From the NCBI GenBank assembly GCA_017427185.1, contig JAFRTJ010000050.1, forward strand, positions 1 through 64,000: a stretch of 64,000 bases of DNA, given 5' to 3'. Positions within the stretch are counted from its first letter, which is position 1. Each line of letters begins with the position of its first letter. This document shows positions 44,246 through 51,143 of the stretch, piece by piece. This DNA comes from Bacteroidaceae bacterium. GTDB lineage: Bacteria; Bacteroidota; Bacteroidia; Bacteroidales; Bacteroidaceae. Position numbers and translations under genes: made by a program. The notes below the pieces were generated by a model that had not been told where the DNA came from, did not search any database, and was given only the letters and a program-made list of their open reading frames with translations.

Positions 44246-44447
44246 ATCTCTCCCTTTCCGATGGGCAGTCGGCGGCGGAGGGCAAGTGACGCGCAAAGTA
44301 TTATCACCCATGTTGACGCGAGCAGGATGCCTCTGTGCCGACGCTGCCCCATATAAACGCCCAGTAGTGCAAGATTTCCGACTTTCGGCGTTTAATCAAA
44401 TAGGACATAAACATCATAATTATAACGAAAATGAAAACAATGAAGAT

Positions 44448-44597
44448 TTGAAAACTCGCCTTTGGCCTATGGCCGAGCCACCTCACGTTCGGGAAAGTAA
44501 TGCAGCATCACTTTCCTCTCGCTTAATCGGCGCCTTTTTGATGTTTGCTGCTTTCTCCCTTGCATCTTGTAGCAGCGATGATGAAAATGAAGACTAA
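44448..44597 (+). CDS. Tiny lipoprotein whose signal peptide is interrupted by a 63-base in-frame insert
   Basis: The frame ends SSRLIGAFLMFAAFSLASC, then SSDDENED and TAA at 44595. The hydrophobic run plus LASC is a clear lipobox, leaving a mature peptide of only 9 residues. Removing bases 44460-44522, bounded by the direct repeat CTCGC, joins TTG 44448 (MKTR) directly to LIGAFLMFAAFSLASC, a perfect lipoprotein signal. With the insert, the N-region becomes 25 residues long or translation restarts at ATG 44475 (MAEPPHVRESNAASL). It lies last in the first sigma operon, ahead of a terminator. It may be a real lipopeptide or a remnant of a longer lipoprotein. Confidence 0.45.
   Translation: MKTRLWPMAEPPHVRESNAASLSSRLIGAFLMFAAFSLASCSSDDENED
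44460..44522. mobile_element. 63-base palindromic insert (MITE-like) with CTCGC direct repeats
   Basis: The segment is flanked by CTCGC at 44455-44459 and 44518-44522. It contains GGCC-TAT-GGCC near its left end and a 25-base near-perfect palindrome at 44492-44516 (GGAAAGT and ACTTTCC arms with one internal mismatch, center GC-A-GC). Its length is a multiple of three, so the frame stays open. It looks like a small non-coding repeat insertion; other copies in the genome would prove it. Confidence 0.45.
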
Positions 44598-44624
44598 AGA
44601 GGGAGAACATATATTGATATATAG

Positions 44625-44654
44625 GTCGCTTGAAGTCACATCAAGCGACTTTTT
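44625..44654 (+). terminator. Terminator of the first sigma operon
   Basis: GTCGCTTGA (44625-44633), loop AGTCACA, TCAAGCGAC (44641-44649), then TTTTTC. A perfect 9-base stem 28 bases after the lipopeptide stop, separating the two sigma operons. Confidence 0.85.
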
Positions 44655-44714
44655 CCCATTCTTCAGTTTACCTTTTGCGGTTTCAATCGTTATTATAGTA
44701 GAGCATATCGCAAA

Positions 44715-45224
44715 ATGGAACAGCAGGACTTTCAACATATCGCATCATCACTCCGACCACGCCTCCTGAAGTTGTGTGCCCAGTTCTTCGACAGTCAGGA
44801 ACTGGCATACGAAGCCGAGGATGCCGTGCAGGAAACCCTCCTGCGGCTATGGCAGCACAAGGAAAAGATGGATGGACGGCAGAAGTCGGAAGCCTTGGCG
44901 ATTCTGATAGCCAAGAATGTCTGCATCGACATCATGAAACGAGGCGGGACTTGGCATGACACGTTAGACGAGAGCCTATATGTGGAAGCCGATGAGCATG
45001 CTGACCGAACGCTAATCGAGCATGAGGCAAAAAAACGCCTAATTAAGGCTCTTGACCGGCTGCCAGCCACACAGCGGCGAATGCTGCTGATGCGTAGCGA
45101 AGGCATGAGTATGGTGGAAATCGCCTCTGCCTGCAATGCTACAACAGCCAGTACAAAGACGATGATCTGTGCGGCAAGAAAGAAGATGATGGAACTCTTA
45201 AAGATAAGGAGGAATAAGAAATGA
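44715..45224 (+). CDS. Second ECF-type sigma factor
   Basis: 169 residues. Region 2 (FDSQELAYEAEDAVQETLLR, LWQHKEKMDGRQKSEALAIL) and region 4 (ALDRLPATQRRMLLMRSEGM, MVEIASACNATTASTKTMIC) are clear. It starts the second sigma operon and overlaps the downstream anti-sigma-like gene by 4 bases. It is distinct in sequence from the sigma factor at 40390; the two operons are separated by a terminator. Confidence 0.9.
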   Translation: MEQQDFQHIASSLRPRLLKLCAQFFDSQELAYEAEDAVQETLLRLWQHKEKMDGRQKSEALAILIAKNVCIDIMKRGGTWHDTLDESLYVEADEHADRTLIEHEAKKRLIKALDRLPATQRRMLLMRSEGMSMVEIASACNATTASTKTMICAARKKMMELLKIRRNKK

Positions 45225-45799
45225 CAAATCTGAACGATACGAACACCAGGATGCAGTTGGTCAACAGGTATCTGAATGCCGAGACGACATTGGAAGAAGA
45301 GCAGCTGCTTCGGCAGTACTACGCCCAGACGGACGATGTGCTGAGCTCCGAAGAGAGCGACGTGCGACAGCTGATACTGACCTCGGCAAGCCTTGCAGGC
45401 CAGTTTGAGCTGTCCGAGGAAAAGGGCTATGAGTTCGACCGCCTGATGGCACAGAGGCCGGCCAGGCGGACCGTTCCCTACTGGATAACCTCTGCCGTCG
45501 CAGCAGTTGTCGTCGCCGTTTTCCTGCTGACATATAAACAAGCGGGCGATGCCTCCTCAACTAGGCAGAAGGGAGAGCCAGCCAGCCGAAGCGATGCCGT
45601 CACGGAGCAGTATATAAACAACATCATGTCTGCTACCAATTACGCCAACGAACAGGTGGAGTCATACAGGCTACGGCCCGTAGGCGATGCCACCATCGTC
45701 ACCAAGACGCTGGCCGACGGCACCTCCTCCTCGTACATCGTCTGCCTGTCGGATGACGATAAGGGATTCCACGTAGTCCCCATCAATACCGGAATGTAA
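45221..45799 (+). CDS. Putative anti-sigma factor, single membrane span
   Basis: 192 residues. The N-terminal ~85 residues are acidic and helical (MQLVNRYLNAETTLEEEQLL), as in cytoplasmic anti-sigma domains of this phylum. One membrane segment follows (WITSAVAAVVVAVFLLTY, about 88-105), then a periplasmic ~85-residue part without a recognisable FecR or DUF4974 domain, ending in a small beta-like segment (TIVTKTLADGTSSSYIVCL). Its 4-base overlap with the sigma gene supports the role. The short periplasmic tail could be a target for proteolysis. Confidence 0.7.
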   Translation: MTNLNDTNTRMQLVNRYLNAETTLEEEQLLRQYYAQTDDVLSSEESDVRQLILTSASLAGQFELSEEKGYEFDRLMAQRPARRTVPYWITSAVAAVVVAVFLLTYKQAGDASSTRQKGEPASRSDAVTEQYINNIMSATNYANEQVESYRLRPVGDATIVTKTLADGTSSSYIVCLSDDDKGFHVVPINTGM

Positions 45800-45824
45800 C
45801 AATATCAATAAAAACAATAAGCAT

Positions 45825-46478
45825 ATGAAAAGAATCATCTTCCTTGCACTAGGTGCAATGCTGCTCTGCCTCACCGCATCAGCCCAAGAGAACCATTACT
45901 TCATCGATGGTCATCGCATAGAGAACTTCGACGGCTCCCAGCTCGAGGGCAAGACCGTCAGGCACTACGAGCTCAAACGCCTGGAGCATGCCACCATCCA
46001 CAATATCTTCACCACCGACGACTGGGTGAAGATTTCCGGGACAAACTCCGCCGCCACCGTCCGTACCCTGACTGCCGAAGAGGCCGGGGCCGAGGGACTC
46101 CCCCTTGCCTCGGGTGCCGTGAAGGCCTGGATGCGCAACCCACTGATTATCGTTGATGGAGAGGAGTTCACAGGCAACATCTACAAGGACATCGGCACAG
46201 ATAACATCAAGAGCATAGACGTCTATCAGCCCGGCAGCGAAGTGGCCAAGTCCTACGGCGAAAAGGGGAAGGGCGGAGTCATCAAACTCTTCACCGAGAA
46301 GCTGCCCGAGGCCGTCACCTATTTCATCAACGGAGAGAAGGCCTCCAAGGCCGATTTCAGCAAGCTCGTCCCGGATAAGGTCAAAGAGATTAAGGTCCTG
46401 AAGCGGGGCTCGGCAGCAGCCGTACAGGCCTGTACGGAAGGGAACACCAACGACATCTATCAGATTACAACCAAGTAA
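45825..46478 (+). CDS. Periplasmic protein made of three TonB-plug-like repeats, no barrel
   Basis: 217 residues with a signal peptide (MKRIIFLALGAMLLCLTASA). Three repeats of a (Y/I)-x-(I/V)-(D/N)G-x-x ... (I/V)K-x-(I/Y)-(D/K)V-x-x-x-G-S pattern can be seen: HYFIDGHRIENFDGSQLEGK (about 23-75), PLIIVDGEEFTGNIYKDIG to YGEKGKGGVIKLFT (about 105-160) and TYFINGEKASKADFSKLVP to IYQITTK (about 165-217). The middle copy is very close to the TonB-receptor plug. There is no barrel, so it cannot be a transporter. Plug repeats of this type also decorate Bacteroidetes M56/BlaR1-like sensors. It is probably a periplasmic sensor or docking protein for the second sigma system. Confidence 0.6.
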   Translation: MKRIIFLALGAMLLCLTASAQENHYFIDGHRIENFDGSQLEGKTVRHYELKRLEHATIHNIFTTDDWVKISGTNSAATVRTLTAEEAGAEGLPLASGAVKAWMRNPLIIVDGEEFTGNIYKDIGTDNIKSIDVYQPGSEVAKSYGEKGKGGVIKLFTEKLPEAVTYFINGEKASKADFSKLVPDKVKEIKVLKRGSAAAVQACTEGNTNDIYQITTK

Positions 46479-46482
46479 AGCC

Positions 46483-47730
46483 ATGCAGTCGACAAACAGA
46501 CAAACCCTCATCGCTGCGATGCTCACCCTCGTCGTAGTGACGGCGCAGGCACAGGACCTAAGCACGTGCCAACCGAAAGCCGAGCGCATCCTGACAGCCG
46601 CACAGAGTCATACGCCCGACGGCATTGACAGCCTGTTGGCCCCCGACTTCCGCTTCACCGACATCAAACAGCCGACAGCTGCCAAGGTGCTGAAGCAGAT
46701 TATTGCCCAAATGCCCGACATGACGGGTTGGGAACTGGCGGGCACCGAACAGGACAGCACGGGGCTGATGCTGCGTTACATCATCACAAAACCTGACAGC
46801 ACCACCTCGGAGGCGACACTCCTCTTCAATGCCGACAACCTGGTGCTCGAAGCCGATTTGCTGAATGCAGATGTATCACTCAGGAAGGCCACCCCGACGG
46901 CCAAGGCGCAGCCGGAAGTGAACATGGTGCGCATCCCCATGCATCGTTATGGCGGACTGCCCGTCGTAGGCGTCACCATCGATGGCCAACCCTGCAACAT
47001 GTTCCTCGATACAGGTGCCCCAGGCGTCATTCTCAACAGCAAGTATTTCGATCACAACATTGACGGGCAGGTGATGGGAAGCGGCGGTCATGGGGTTGTC
47101 GGCACAGGCTCAGTCAGCGGCCTGCACCATGTGACATCATTAGATATGAGCGGTATTGCGCTCGGTGAGACGGACATCATGACTTCCGACCTGAGCAACC
47201 TGGAGACCGTCGGCATAGCGGTGCACGGCATCCTGGGGCAGAGCTTCTACAAGGATTTCGACGTGCTGTTCGACTTCAAGCGTGGCGAGATAGTGCTGCT
47301 AAACCCTGATATGACCTGCCAATGGCTGCAGGACGAGGGCTATCGCTGTCAGACGGTGAGAGGCGTGAAGAAAGGTCATCTGTTAGCCTTTGAATGCAAA
47401 GTAGGCGGTACATCCGCAATGCTTGCATTCGACAGCGGCGCACAGACCAACCTCCTCGCCACCGATTGGCCCCAGCAGCATCCTTCCTCCGTCAAGGGCA
47501 TCAGGGAAGACCATCTCATAGGCTATGGCGACGGACGGGCATCAGTCGCAAGGGGCAAGACCACCCTCACGCTCGGCGGACGGACATTCAAGAAACTGCA
47601 GACAGCATTCTCCGATGTGTCTCATCTAAAAGAGAGCAAAGGCATCGCCGGTCTCTTTGGCTGCGAAGTACTCGGCAAACAAAAGCTACTCATTTCTTAC
47701 AAACGCCAAGAGCTGATACTGATAGATTAA
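46483..47730 (+). CDS. Secreted retropepsin-like aspartic protease, two domains
   Basis: 415 residues with signal peptide (AAMLTLVVVTAQAQ). Residues about 25-125 resemble a small NTF2/SnoaL-like domain. Two retropepsin-type halves follow with catalytic motifs FLDTGAPG (Asp176) and AFDSGAQT (Asp317), each with a downstream hydrophobic-G motif (HGILGQSF and IAGLFGCEVLG). Both Asp residues are present, so a monomeric pepsin-like active site is possible. The gene starts 4 bases after the plug-repeat gene and closes the second sigma operon. A role in cleaving the anti-sigma factor or a surface signal is an inference from context. Confidence 0.8.
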   Translation: MQSTNRQTLIAAMLTLVVVTAQAQDLSTCQPKAERILTAAQSHTPDGIDSLLAPDFRFTDIKQPTAAKVLKQIIAQMPDMTGWELAGTEQDSTGLMLRYIITKPDSTTSEATLLFNADNLVLEADLLNADVSLRKATPTAKAQPEVNMVRIPMHRYGGLPVVGVTIDGQPCNMFLDTGAPGVILNSKYFDHNIDGQVMGSGGHGVVGTGSVSGLHHVTSLDMSGIALGETDIMTSDLSNLETVGIAVHGILGQSFYKDFDVLFDFKRGEIVLLNPDMTCQWLQDEGYRCQTVRGVKKGHLLAFECKVGGTSAMLAFDSGAQTNLLATDWPQQHPSSVKGIREDHLIGYGDGRASVARGKTTLTLGGRTFKKLQTAFSDVSHLKESKGIAGLFGCEVLGKQKLLISYKRQELILID

Positions 47731-47876
47731 GCGAAAACAATATGGACCAATCAACCTAGTTGATACTACATCTACAAACTTATTAGCTGTGAAATGATTT
47801 GGCACAGGTGTCCAGGATTCAATTTTGATGTGTTCGAGACAAGGAACGAGTAATAGAATCAACCGTATTCTAAAGA

Positions 47877-47915
47877 AAAAAGAGGCAGAATCGTAACGGT
47901 TTCGCTTCTTTTTCT
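47877..47915 (+). terminator. Terminator of the second sigma operon
   Basis: AAAAAGAGGC pairs with GCTTCTTTTT (one G-U), with inner pairing AGAATCG/CGGTTTC, then TTCTATTT. About 147 bases past the protease stop and just before the GMP synthase promoter. Confidence 0.6.
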
Positions 47916-47947
47916 ATTTATAACCTCAATAATTCAAAAAACTTTTG

Positions 47948-47955
47948 TACTTTTG
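47948..47955 (+). promoter_or_regulatory. Predicted -7 box (TACTTTTG) for the GMP synthase gene
   Basis: TACTTTTG fits TAnnTTTG and lies 28 bases before ATG 47983. It covers the TTG at 47953, arguing against that as a start. Confidence 0.5.
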
Positions 47956-47982
47956 CATAACAAAATCAAAAATAAAATAATT

Positions 47983-48966
47983 ATGAGTACAGGTAATGTG
48001 AGGCCAGCTGATATGGAGAGAATTACCACTCCTGCTTTGGCCCAGAAATACATTGATGAACAGATCAAGGAGCTGCGTGCTCAGATTGGAAACAAGAAAG
48101 TGCTGCTGGCACTCTCGGGTGGTGTCGACTCTTCCGTAGTGGCAGCTTTGCTGATAAAGGCTGTTGGCAAGCAACTAGTGTCGGTTCATGTGAATCACGG
48201 ATTGCTGCGCAAGGGTGAGCCTGAGCAAGTGGTTCGCGTGTTCCGTGATGAACTGGACGCAAACTTGGTTTACGTGGATGCTACCGATCGGTTCCTCAAC
48301 AAGTTGGCGGGTATAGCTGATCCAGAGCAGAAGCGTAAAATTATTGGTGCTGAATTTATTCGCGTGTTTGAAGAGGAAGCTCGCAAACTGGAAGGTATCA
48401 GTTTTTTGGCTCAGGGAACTATCTATCCTGATATTGTGGAGTCTGGTCCAGTGAAGTCCCACCACAATGTGGGTGGACTGCCTGAAGATTTGCAGTTTGA
48501 GTTGGTGGAGCCCATCAAGTTGCTGTTTAAGGATGAAGTTCGCGTTGTGGGTAAGGAACTCGGATTGCCCGATAGCATGGTGTATCGTCAGCCTTTCCCA
48601 GGTCCAGGTTTGGGTGTTCGCTGCACTGGTGCCATCACGCGAGATCGTCTGGAGGCACTGCGTGAGAGTGATGCCATTCTGCGTGAGGAATTTGCCAAGA
48701 ATGGTTTGGAAGGCAAAGTTTGGCAGTATTTTACCATCGTACCCGATTACAAGTCTACTGGTGTGAAGGACAATAAGCGCAGTTGGGATTGGCCTGTCAT
48801 CATCCGTGCCGTGAATACTCGTGATGCGATGACAGCCACCATCGAGGAGATTCCCTATGAGCTATTGCACCATATCACCAAGCGGATCATTACGGAGGTT
48901 CCAGGAGTGAACAGAGTCCTCTATGACCTGACTCCGAAACCTACGGGAACAATTGAGTGGGAGTAA
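47983..48966 (+). CDS. guaA: GMP synthase ATP-pyrophosphatase domain protein, no amidotransferase domain
   Basis: 327 residues from ATG 47983. It contains the PP-loop (LLALSGGVDSSVVAALL), the dimerisation-domain motif (VYRQPFPGPGLGVRC) and the characteristic end (DLTPKPTGTIEWE) of GMP synthase, which aminates XMP to GMP. The usual N-terminal glutamine amidotransferase (about 190 residues, with the GxCxG nucleophile) is absent, and no such gene is adjacent. It may use ammonia, or a glutaminase subunit encoded elsewhere, as in archaeal two-subunit enzymes. The gene stands alone between terminators. Confidence 0.88.
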   Translation: MSTGNVRPADMERITTPALAQKYIDEQIKELRAQIGNKKVLLALSGGVDSSVVAALLIKAVGKQLVSVHVNHGLLRKGEPEQVVRVFRDELDANLVYVDATDRFLNKLAGIADPEQKRKIIGAEFIRVFEEEARKLEGISFLAQGTIYPDIVESGPVKSHHNVGGLPEDLQFELVEPIKLLFKDEVRVVGKELGLPDSMVYRQPFPGPGLGVRCTGAITRDRLEALRESDAILREEFAKNGLEGKVWQYFTIVPDYKSTGVKDNKRSWDWPVIIRAVNTRDAMTATIEEIPYELLHHITKRIITEVPGVNRVLYDLTPKPTGTIEWE

Positions 48967-48999
48967 GAAACTGTTTGTTTTTGAATCTAATATAGAATG

Positions 49000-49030
49000 A
49001 AAGGAGCATCCGTTTGGGTGCTCCTTTTCT
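49000..49030 (+). terminator. Terminator of the GMP synthase gene
   Basis: AAAGGAGCA (49000-49008), loop TCCGTTTGGG, TGCTCCTTT (49019-49027), then TCTT. A perfect 9-base stem 34 bases past the stop. Confidence 0.85.
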
Positions 49031-49315
49031 TGGATTCATCAATTTGTCTTATAAGTCATTCGGAAGTGAGGCGAGAACATCATCTAATTCAAAAGGGTTT
49101 GTACCTTTGTTGTTCTTACTATGTCTACTCTTTGCCATATTTTTATATATTCTATTGGCTATTGGCTCCAACGTTACATCATTTTGCGGCATTGCCGATT
49201 CTTAATCAGAAAAGGTTTAAAAAGTGGAGTATTGTGACAATTGCAACAGGTATTATTGCTAAACCTTCAAAAAATGGCAGCAATATTCATTTTCCAACAA
49301 AAAAAATCCTTTTTT

Positions 49316-49347
49316 TTTGTTCTTGATTTCTTTTTTAACTATCTTTG
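49316..49347 (+). promoter_or_regulatory. Predicted promoter of the 193-residue hypothetical gene
   Basis: TTTG at 49316-49319 and TATCTTTG at 49340-49347, 20 bases apart, 46 bases before the ATG at 49394. Confidence 0.6.
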
Positions 49348-49393
49348 CATTAATTTCTTGTACTCTAACGTAAACTCTTTATTCAAATAAATT

Positions 49394-49975
49394 ATGAAAT
49401 CAAGTTTTAAATATTTTATCTTGGCGATTGTGGCTTGTGGTGCAGGTTATCTGTTTGGCGCATATTATGGATTGCCTTGTGCAGATGAGAGTCAGACGGC
49501 AGGAGACATCAACCGTACAAATGTTTACAAGACTATAATCTCAAACCCGGATGAACAGATGCCACTCATCAAGCAGCGTTTGTCAGAGTTTGTTGCTGTG
49601 TCGAATTGGGCATGTGTGGAGGCTGAAGCATTGACGGATGAGGGCGCACAGGAGCTGAAGGATGCAGCTACCGCACTTGCAACATTGCAGAAGAAATGCA
49701 AGAAGGCAGAGAACAAGCCAGACAAAGCTTACGACCTTCTTAGTGAACAAATCAAGGCTGGAAAGAAGTTCGTAACCGCTGCGGATAAGTATCTTTCTTC
49801 TCAACCAGAAATGATAAATTCTCTTGCTTCCATTCGTGATATCATGGCAAGTTTCTGCACGCAGAATGCTCTTATCACCCAGAATGATGATGAGATAGAT
49901 TACTGGAGCAATGCTCCTGCTCTTCTTCTTAACGAAGACATGGTTTATTCCGAGCCCGAGCCCGTCGCTGAGTAA
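49394..49975 (+). CDS. Hypothetical membrane-anchored or exported helical protein
   Basis: 193 residues, family not recognised. An N-terminal hydrophobic segment (YFILAIVACGAGYLFGAYYG) could be an uncleaved anchor or, through VACG, a weak lipobox. The rest is alpha-helical and charged (LKDAATALATLQKKCKKAEN, YDLLSEQIKAGKKFVTAADK), with a C-terminal acidic tail (EPEPVAE). It has its own promoter and is 36 bases upstream of the PrsW-like protease gene, which may act with it. Confidence 0.6.
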   Translation: MKSSFKYFILAIVACGAGYLFGAYYGLPCADESQTAGDINRTNVYKTIISNPDEQMPLIKQRLSEFVAVSNWACVEAEALTDEGAQELKDAATALATLQKKCKKAENKPDKAYDLLSEQIKAGKKFVTAADKYLSSQPEMINSLASIRDIMASFCTQNALITQNDDEIDYWSNAPALLLNEDMVYSEPEPVAE

Positions 49976-50011
49976 TTATCTTCTTTTTATTGTCAATGAC
50001 CAATTGACAAA

Positions 50012-50992
50012 ATGCTTTACCTGATATCACTGCTACCGATTGTCTGTTACCTGTTCTTATTGCGTGAGACAGACGCTTTTCGGATGATGCAGTGGCGCAG
50101 AGTTATGTATTCAATTGTCTATGGTATGGCGTGTGCTGCTATACTATGGGCAATTTCTTTTTGTTGGAAGGCATTGCACGATGGACAAGGATGGCAGGCA
50201 ACATGGATTTCGCCAACTCTTGAAGAAATACTGAAGGCGTTAATACTGCTATTTTTCATTTCTAAGCAGAGAATGGCATTTCTTTGCGAGGCGATGATTT
50301 ATGGCGCATCTGTGGGTGGCGGTTTCGCACTTCTCGAAAACATCCTGTATCTTCAGTTCGTACCTGACATGGCTCTTGGCACAGCCATCATACGGGGCTT
50401 CGGCACGGCGCTCCTTCATATGGGTTGTACTGCATTTATAGCCTCTTTGGCTCTTGTCGTCAGCAGGTGGTGGCGTTTGTTTGCCTTCATTCCTAGTATA
50501 TTGATTCATTGGCTTCACAATATGCAACTGTTCATTCCATTCGTTCAATTGTTTGTTGTTGTTGTTGTCTTTCTCTTGTTGTTCATGCTTATCGATATTA
50601 TTAATAATCATCGCATAACCCGTTGGCTTGATTCTACCCTCAACGATGATGTTAATATGTTGTTGGCCTTCAGGCGTGGCGAATTGGCAAATACCCGTGC
50701 TGGACAATATCTTAAGGAGATAGGTGGCCACTTTGAGCAGGAGGTGTTCTTTGATATGATTGTTTATGTGCGACTATACATTGAACTAAGCCTGGCAGCT
50801 AAGTCGCGTCTGATGCTTAGAGAAAGCGGATTAGAGACACCCGAGACCGAAGAACAGCGAGAACTGCGTGAAGCAAACATTGAGGAACTTCGTCAATTAA
50901 GGCTTCGTATCCCTAGGCTTGGCCGTCGTCTTCTAATGCCAATAGTTCATGAGAATACAGCCAATGAATGGGCGATAAACAGCGAATTGTAA
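50012..50992 (+). CDS. PrsW-family intramembrane metalloprotease-like protein
   Basis: 326 residues with about seven to eight membrane segments in the first 210. The conserved PrsW elements are visible: SPTLEEILKALILLFF (EExxK), GGGFALLENILYL (ExxxY/N-like), GTALLHMGCTAFIA (H) and ILIHWLHNMQ (HxxxN). PrsW proteins cleave membrane-bound anti-sigma factors in Gram-positives; a similar role here is inference, though three sigma systems lie nearby. The C-terminal ~110 residues are soluble and helical, unlike the minimal family. It is 36 bases after the hypothetical gene. Confidence 0.75.
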   Translation: MLYLISLLPIVCYLFLLRETDAFRMMQWRRVMYSIVYGMACAAILWAISFCWKALHDGQGWQATWISPTLEEILKALILLFFISKQRMAFLCEAMIYGASVGGGFALLENILYLQFVPDMALGTAIIRGFGTALLHMGCTAFIASLALVVSRWWRLFAFIPSILIHWLHNMQLFIPFVQLFVVVVVFLLLFMLIDIINNHRITRWLDSTLNDDVNMLLAFRRGELANTRAGQYLKEIGGHFEQEVFFDMIVYVRLYIELSLAAKSRLMLRESGLETPETEEQRELREANIEELRQLRLRIPRLGRRLLMPIVHENTANEWAINSEL

Positions 50993-51016
50993 GTTTATCC
51001 TGTCCTTTACATTATC

Positions 51017-51043
51017 GTAAAAAGGCATATCGTCACTTTTTAC
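51017..51043 (+). terminator. Possible weak terminator after the PrsW-like gene
   Basis: GTAAAAAG and CTTTTTAC form an 8-base stem with loop GCATATCGTCA. The Ts are in the stem rather than after it, so strength is doubtful. Confidence 0.35.
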
Positions 51044-51110
51044 AGAATGCATTCGTCAAAAAAATGTGTAGAATCTCTTGGAAATAAGTCGGAAATAAGA
51101 TTTTTTAATC

Positions 51111-51118
51111 TATCTTTG
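51111..51118 (+). promoter_or_regulatory. Predicted -7 box (TATCTTTG) for the sensor phosphatase gene
   Basis: TATCTTTG, 26 bases before ATG 51144; no clear -33 TTTG at standard distance. Confidence 0.5.
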
Positions 51119-51143
51119 CAGTGTCAACACGACCAAAAGCAAG

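Larger units (their letters stand above)
48967..49393. other. Intergenic region, 427 bases
   Basis: It holds the GMP synthase terminator (49000-49030) and the promoter of the next gene (49316-49347). An overlapping 63-codon frame at 49014-49205 starts inside the terminator and is not credible. No RNA or repeat is recognised between. Confidence 0.6.

Noticed and set aside
44145..44597. A 150-residue protein starting inside the receptor gene
   Set aside because: The first third is the receptor in another frame and the middle is intergenic; only the last codons, with the lipobox, are convincing.
49014..49205. A 63-residue hydrophobic protein after the GMP synthase gene
   Set aside because: Its start lies in the terminator stem and its sequence has no homologue I can recall; most likely chance.
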